This document shows, in pieces, positions 60,199 to 64,000 of a stretch of 64,000 nucleotides of DNA. The translations under genes were made by a program, and so were the position numbers. The notes under the pieces were generated by a model. The model did no database searches and was not told where the DNA came from. It saw nothing but the letters and a program-made list of their open reading frames with translations. The first letter of the stretch is position 1. Each line of letters begins with the position of its first letter. Origin of the DNA: Thermogemmatispora aurantia (GTDB lineage Bacteria > Chloroflexota > Ktedonobacteria > Ktedonobacterales > Ktedonobacteraceae); the NCBI RefSeq assembly GCF_008974285.1, contig NZ_BKZV01000006.1, positions 1 to 64,000 of the forward strand, written 5' to 3'.

Positions 60199-61182
60199 AT
60201 GCGCATCCGTGTCATCTCCAGATGGTTTTTCCCTTATTTGTTAGTTCTGTGCTTCCTCTTGCTTGCTGCCTGTGGACAGAGTCAGAGTGGCGGCAGCGCG
60301 GCGCAGCCAAGTCCCACGCCAACAGCAGTGCGCGATATCTACGGCACTCCGGTGGTCTTCCCGAAGACGGCCCCGCAGCGTCTTATTTCCCTGGTGCCGA
60401 GCATGAGCGAGATTCTGGCCGCACTCCACCTGGAGAGCCGTATTGTGGCTGTCGACTATTATACGGACTATCCGACGCAACTGACCCGTCTTCCACGTAT
60501 CTCGGATGCCAACGGCGACTATAATGTAGAGCGCATTGTGGCTCTGCATCCCGATCTGGTGCTTAGCTCTGGCGGTCTCACAGAGAAGTACGATGCGCAG
60601 CTGACGCGTCTGGGCTTGCACGTGGTTGATTTGCCAGACAATACCATTGCTCTGATGCTGGCTGAGATTCAGACGGTGGGGCGTCTGACCTTCACTGAGA
60701 GCACGGCGGATGCGCTGGTCAGGCAGCTCCAGCAGCGCATCGCTCAGATCCGCCAGGCGGTGAAGGGAACCACGCCGCCGACGGTGATGCTGGAGGCCGA
60801 CGATAGCACTCCTGGCAAGCCTTATGTCTTTGGTGGTGGTACGTTTGGCGACGAGCTGCTCCAGGATGCTAATGCGATCAATGTCTTCCACAACAATACG
60901 AGCAATGGCGGCTATCCCCAGGTCACTGATGAGGCGGTGATCCGCGCCAATCCTCAATACATTATCCTCACCGAGGACCCGCGCTATGGTGGCGATCCAC
61001 AGCTGGTCTATCGCCGTCCGAACTGGGGCCAGATTACCGCCCTCAAGTTACACCATGTCTACCATCTCAATACGGATCTGATGCAGCGTCCGGGGCCGCG
61101 CCTCGTTGATGGTCTGCAGTGTTTGGCCCAGCTGCTGCACCCTGCAGTCTTTAGTGGCTCCTTGCCAGCCTATTGCCAGTAA
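60199..61182 (+). CDS. Cobalamin-type ABC transporter substrate-binding lipoprotein (BtuF-like)
   Basis: The 327-residue protein has a lipoprotein signal (FPYLLVLCFLLLAAC, Cys25), a Ser/Gly/Pro linker and a class III periplasmic-binding fold. Typical blocks are RLISLVPSMSEILAALHL, IVAVDYYTDYP, VERIVALHPDLVLSS and AVIRANPQYIILTED. The cobalamin riboswitch upstream indicates vitamin B12 or a corrinoid as ligand. ATG 60199 follows GGAGGAG; GTG 60190 is less likely. No permease or ATPase follows, so it must use a transporter encoded elsewhere. Confidence 0.88.
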   Translation: MRIRVISRWFFPYLLVLCFLLLAACGQSQSGGSAAQPSPTPTAVRDIYGTPVVFPKTAPQRLISLVPSMSEILAALHLESRIVAVDYYTDYPTQLTRLPRISDANGDYNVERIVALHPDLVLSSGGLTEKYDAQLTRLGLHVVDLPDNTIALMLAEIQTVGRLTFTESTADALVRQLQQRIAQIRQAVKGTTPPTVMLEADDSTPGKPYVFGGGTFGDELLQDANAINVFHNNTSNGGYPQVTDEAVIRANPQYIILTEDPRYGGDPQLVYRRPNWGQITALKLHHVYHLNTDLMQRPGPRLVDGLQCLAQLLHPAVFSGSLPAYCQ

Positions 61183-61475
61183 GGGAGAGGAGGCGCGGGA
61201 CGGGGCAGGACAGCACAGCGCAGATGGTGGACCAGGCCGGGTAACGGTAGTAGGTGGGTGATGATAATCAGGGACTTCTGGTCTCTCGAATTAGCGACGA
61301 ATACCCCTTACCTGGGCAGGTGCCGACTCTTACACTGGAAAGAGGCATAGGCTCCCTGCTGGGGAGTGAAGGTCGTTCGTCGCCGGTGCCCGGCCCGGGT
61401 GCCCGTGGTAAGCTGTCCGTTGGCTATCGCTGGCGACGTCTTGACGGAAGAAAGAAGAGAGGAGTCCTGATCACC

Positions 61476-61901
61476 ATGCGCATTCGGCACGTGACTCGGG
61501 CGAGCGGGCAGTCGGGACGCGGCAGAGCCACGCGCTCAATGGCTGACGCGGCCCAGGCCAGTGCGCCGGGGCAGAGCTGGCAACCCACGTCTCTACCGGA
61601 TAAGGGGACCGGGTGGCGGCCCTGGCTGGGCGAGCGCAAGTACGATGATGAGCGCTATCTGCGGCCCGCGCTGCCTCGCAGGCGACATTCCTCTCCTGCC
61701 AGGGTTGGACCCGACGAGCGTGGGATGCCTGATGAGCCGCAGGCGTGCCCAGCTAAAAGGGAGGTGTCCGGGCCTGATCTGGCGGCTGTGGTCGAGCAGG
61801 AGCGTGCGGAGCGGCTGGCGATGCTAAAGACACGTGTTGCCGCGGGTACGTACGAGGTTGATAGTGTCGCGCTGGCCCGCAGGATGCTGGGCTATCACTA
61901 G
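61476..61901 (+). CDS. FlgM-like small protein
   Basis: The 141-residue protein has a basic, Pro/Arg-rich, probably disordered N terminus. A helical C terminus (~100-141) ends with ERLAMLKTRVAAGTYEVDSVALARRMLGYH. That end resembles the sigma-28-binding part of the anti-sigma factor FlgM (I-x-x-G-x-Y-x-V-D-x-x-x-x-A-x-x-x-L). No flagellar gene is in the window. ATG 61476 follows AGAGAGGAG at ~12 bases; the frame extends back to 61254 without conservation. Confidence 0.62.
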   Translation: MRIRHVTRASGQSGRGRATRSMADAAQASAPGQSWQPTSLPDKGTGWRPWLGERKYDDERYLRPALPRRRHSSPARVGPDERGMPDEPQACPAKREVSGPDLAAVVEQERAERLAMLKTRVAAGTYEVDSVALARRMLGYH

Positions 61902-62291
61902 GGACGGCTGAGCGCTGAGCGGCAGCCAGCGCCGGGAAAGGGCTGCTCTTTCCGTATGTGTGGTGCGATCCCGTGGGGAAGCTGCAGGGTGGTCGGGAAT
62001 GGTGGGGAGCGTACCGGGCCAGCCCCTGGTCCTGGGGGCGGATGTGCTGGCCCAAGGTCGGCCAGCAAGGGGTCCGCCAGGCCAGGCGGGGGTGGAAAGG
62101 TCTGGACGCTCTCCTTTTTTGGCAGTGGCAGGGGCTGGACCTCCTCGACTATACTCTTCTAGAGTACTGACAGGTCTGTAACACGTAAGAGAGGCCTCCC
62201 TTACGTGCTTGCTTGACCTCGTTCCATTGGATGTGTTGTTCGCGTTGTTCGTCAGGTTCAGGTTCCTCGCAAGGGAAAATGGGAGGTACCT
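61902..62291. other. Spacer with inverted repeat before the dehydratase gene
   Basis: CACGTAAG (62182-62189) and CTTACGTG (62200-62207) enclose the palindrome GAGGCCTC with one mismatch, giving a 26-nt hairpin or operator. A TATACT at 62150-62155 could be a -10 just upstream. No gene is seen. Confidence 0.45.
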
Positions 62292-62654
62292 ATGCAGGAT
62301 TTGGCTCAGATGCGCTGTGTGCCCTGTCGTGGCGGCGAACCGGCTTTGTCAGATGCGGAAATCAGTAACTTGCTATCTCAGCTCCCAGGCTGGCAGATAG
62401 TCGAGGTGGATGGAATCAAGCGTATCGAAAAGACTTTCCACTTTGATAACTTTGCCCACGCTCTTGCTTTCACGAATGCGGTCGGCGCACTCGCTGAGGA
62501 ACAGGATCATCATCCGCAGCTCGTGACTGAGTGGGGGCAGGTAAAGGTCGCCTTCTGGACTCACGCGGTGGGTGGGTTGCATCAAAATGACTTTATTATG
62601 GCGGCCAAAACTGAGGCGGCTTTTGCTCAGGCCGAAGGTCGCAAGACGTCTTAG
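62292..62654 (+). CDS. 4a-hydroxytetrahydrobiopterin dehydratase (pterin carbinolamine dehydratase)
   Basis: The 120-residue protein has the dehydratase signature DHHPQLVTEWGQVKVAFWTH followed by GGLHQNDFIMA (catalytic histidines of HxHP...TH). It dehydrates pterin-4a-carbinolamine in the recycling of the cofactor of aromatic amino acid hydroxylases; some members support molybdopterin enzymes. ATG 62292 follows GGGAGGTACCT. The N-terminal 30 residues carry CVPCRGGEPALSD, common in this family. Confidence 0.93.
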   Translation: MQDLAQMRCVPCRGGEPALSDAEISNLLSQLPGWQIVEVDGIKRIEKTFHFDNFAHALAFTNAVGALAEEQDHHPQLVTEWGQVKVAFWTHAVGGLHQNDFIMAAKTEAAFAQAEGRKTS

Positions 62655-63121
62655 GCACCTCGTCTTGCGATCTGCTGGGCTTAGAGGCGCTCAATCCCCA
62701 GCTCCTGGCATCGGCATGCGGGAGACGCGGTCTCGGCTCACTCACTCGACATCGGCCAGAGATCGGTCTCTCGCCTTCTGGCTGGTGCCTTTGCCTCTCC
62801 TCTCCTGGGCTGCCTTTCTCTGCCTGCGCCAAGTACTTTTTTCCTGGTTTGCTCTGTCGTCCCTGCCTTTTGCTGTCGCTAAATTGGCATAGTATGATAT
62901 TCAAAAAGATGATATAATCCACATAGAGAGGCAGCTTATCAGTGGAGTAGAGTAAATCTCATCCGTGCTTGTGCATGAGGACGAAAACGAAGGATTGGAC
63001 TCCCCTGGCTGGTGCAAGCCAGCTTGGGCCTGACAGTGGCAAAGGCAAGGATAGCCTGCAGCAGCCCTGGCCAGTGGCCTGGTCTTGGCGGCCTGGATCG
63101 TGGTCAGGCCAGTTCTCTTGG
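62655..63121 (+). promoter_or_regulatory. Leader region with extended -10 promoter
   Basis: TGATATAAT (62910-62918) is a perfect -10 with the TG extension; a -35 at the right spacing is not visible. The transcript would start near 62925. In-frame ATG 62975 could extend the next gene by 49 residues, or 62925-63121 may be a 200-base leader. Confidence 0.5.
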
Positions 63122-63814
63122 ATGAAAACCAGCCTATGGCTGTTGGTCAGCCTCCTCTGTGGTCTCTGCCTGCTAAGCGCCTGCGGCCCGACGAATGAAG
63201 CGCCCGCTGCTGCTGACGAGCTAGGAACTCTTCATAGAGGTCTCGTCTATGTCGCCATTGGCGCCTCCGACTCCTTTGGCTTTGGCACCGCTGATCCCTA
63301 CGCCGATAACTGGCCTATTGATCTGGCCCATAAGCTTGGCCCATCCGTCCATCTGGTCAATCTCGGCATTCCCGGCGTCCACCTCCATCAAGCGCTGCGT
63401 CTGGAGTTGCCCATCGCGCTCGATGTCCATCCTGACATCGTGACGATCTGGCTGGCTGTGAACGATCTGGCTGACCAGGTGCCGGTGACGGCCTACGCGC
63501 GCGACCTGGATCTGCTCCTCACACGCCTCCAGGCTGGGGACCCGCGGGCCAGGATTGCCATTGCCAATGTGCCCGACCTGACGCTGCTCCCGCATTTTCG
63601 TACCTTTGATCAGCAGTGGCTGCGCTCTCAGATTCAGCTCTATAACGCTGCTATTGCTGATAATGTGAGAAAGCATCATCTGATTCTGGTTGATCTATCA
63701 CAGCAGCGCTACAACCTGGCCCGTCATCCTGAGTACGTGAGTGACGATGGCCTTCATCCGAGCGACATCGGCTACGTGGCTCTGGCTGATCTCTTTTATC
63801 AGGCCCTGCGCTGA
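63122..63814 (+). CDS. SGNH/GDSL hydrolase lipoprotein
   Basis: The 230-residue protein has a lipoprotein signal (LWLLVSLLCGLCLLSAC, Cys21). The SGNH blocks are AIGASDSFGFG (nucleophile Ser in GDS-like context), LGIPGVHL (Gly), WLAVNDLAD (Asn) and SDDGLHPSDIGY (Asp/His pair). It is a secreted esterase or lipase of unknown substrate. ATG 63122 is chosen because the signal peptide then sits at the N terminus. The frame continues upstream to ATG 62975 without signal-like sequence, so the start is uncertain. Confidence 0.82.
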   Translation: MKTSLWLLVSLLCGLCLLSACGPTNEAPAAADELGTLHRGLVYVAIGASDSFGFGTADPYADNWPIDLAHKLGPSVHLVNLGIPGVHLHQALRLELPIALDVHPDIVTIWLAVNDLADQVPVTAYARDLDLLLTRLQAGDPRARIAIANVPDLTLLPHFRTFDQQWLRSQIQLYNAAIADNVRKHHLILVDLSQQRYNLARHPEYVSDDGLHPSDIGYVALADLFYQALR

Positions 63815-63953
63815 GGCCGGACCTGACGCCTGGCTGAGCGAGAGGAACAGGAGGCGCGACCAGCTCAGGCGGCCAGGAAGGTAGGCTGCCACGGAGGAGG
63901 GCAGCTGTGACAGGAGGTATCGGACAGGCTCAGTCAATTTGCAAGAAAGTAGC

Positions 63954-64000
63954 ATGACGGAACTTTTTGGTATCCCGCTTGATACGCTCAGCACGATCCT
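63954..64000 (+). CDS. Start of a gene running off the window
   Basis: ATG at 63954 opens a frame reading MTELFGIPLDTLSTI up to the window end, preceded by AAGAAAGTAGC. The N terminus resembles those of FtsX/MacB-type ABC permeases in Chloroflexota, but 15 residues do not prove it. Confidence 0.45.
   Translation, partial: MTELFGIPLDTLSTI

Noticed and set aside
63698-63994. 98-residue minus-strand frame at the window end
   Set aside because: It overlaps the SGNH-hydrolase gene and the start of the next plus-strand gene and shows no motif.
1-64000. CRISPR array, insertion sequence, integrase or prophage
   Set aside because: No regularly spaced repeats, transposase, integrase or phage genes were seen. 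The only mobile-element-like object is the group II intron, which lacks its own reverse transcriptase.

Overview
The window looks like a chromosomal segment of a moderately GC-rich bacterium of the Chloroflexota. Class Ktedonobacteria (Thermogemmatispora-like) is my best guess. The guess rests on the mix of a giant cyclase/AAA/TPR regulator, zinc-ribbon kinases with WD40 domains, a SepIVA-type locus, frequent GTG/TTG starts and long C-rich spacers. No marker gene here proves it.

Layout. 1-126 is the 3' end of a 23S rRNA gene followed by a terminator, with no 5S gene. 396-7300 carries an amidohydrolase, a metallo-beta-lactamase-fold protein, a 1345-residue cyclase/ATPase/TPR regulator and a DUF402 protein. 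7536-11730 is an operator/promoter region driving a GMC oxidoreductase and an ABC exporter. 11852-15721 is a cell-wall cluster on the minus strand (MurF, Ddl, Ala-Glu epimerase). 16014-18481 holds a quinone oxidoreductase and a CNNM/CorC protein. 18764-22200 is a complete thiamin-precursor uptake operon: promoter, TPP riboswitch, ATPase, permease, binding protein, terminator. A thiamin pyrophosphokinase lies at 24676-25323. A zinc-ribbon/kinase/WD40 protein sits between them, preceded by a foldable leader. 25708-27815 is a DprE1/DprE2-like pair. 27828-36045 holds a membrane glycosyltransferase-like protein, RlmB, RNase HII, L19, S20 and an L,D-transpeptidase lipoprotein. 36306-46844 has a Cys/Met-metabolism PLP enzyme, an esterase, a rhomboid-TPR protein, MarC and several membrane proteins. 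47062-55352 is a minus-strand housekeeping block: coaD, sepIVA-like, DUF177, rpmF, fabD, Asp23, nusB, acpP, an ECF sigma/partner pair, tatA and tatC.

The most unusual element is at 55799-56715. It is a self-contained minus-strand tRNA operon with promoter, tRNA-Ser(GCU), tRNA-Trp(CCA) and terminator. The tRNA-Trp gene is split in its anticodon loop, between nucleotides 38 and 39, by a 609-nt group II intron. The intron starts GTGCG, ends AC, has a textbook 34-nt domain V and a recognisable domain III. Its 7-nt EBS1 is perfectly complementary to the 5' exon. It encodes no maturase.

The right end (56983-64000) has a PP2C phosphatase and a DUF72 protein. Then come a promoter and cobalamin riboswitch driving a lone BtuF-like lipoprotein, a FlgM-like protein, pterin carbinolamine dehydratase, an SGNH-hydrolase lipoprotein, and the start of a gene that runs off the window.
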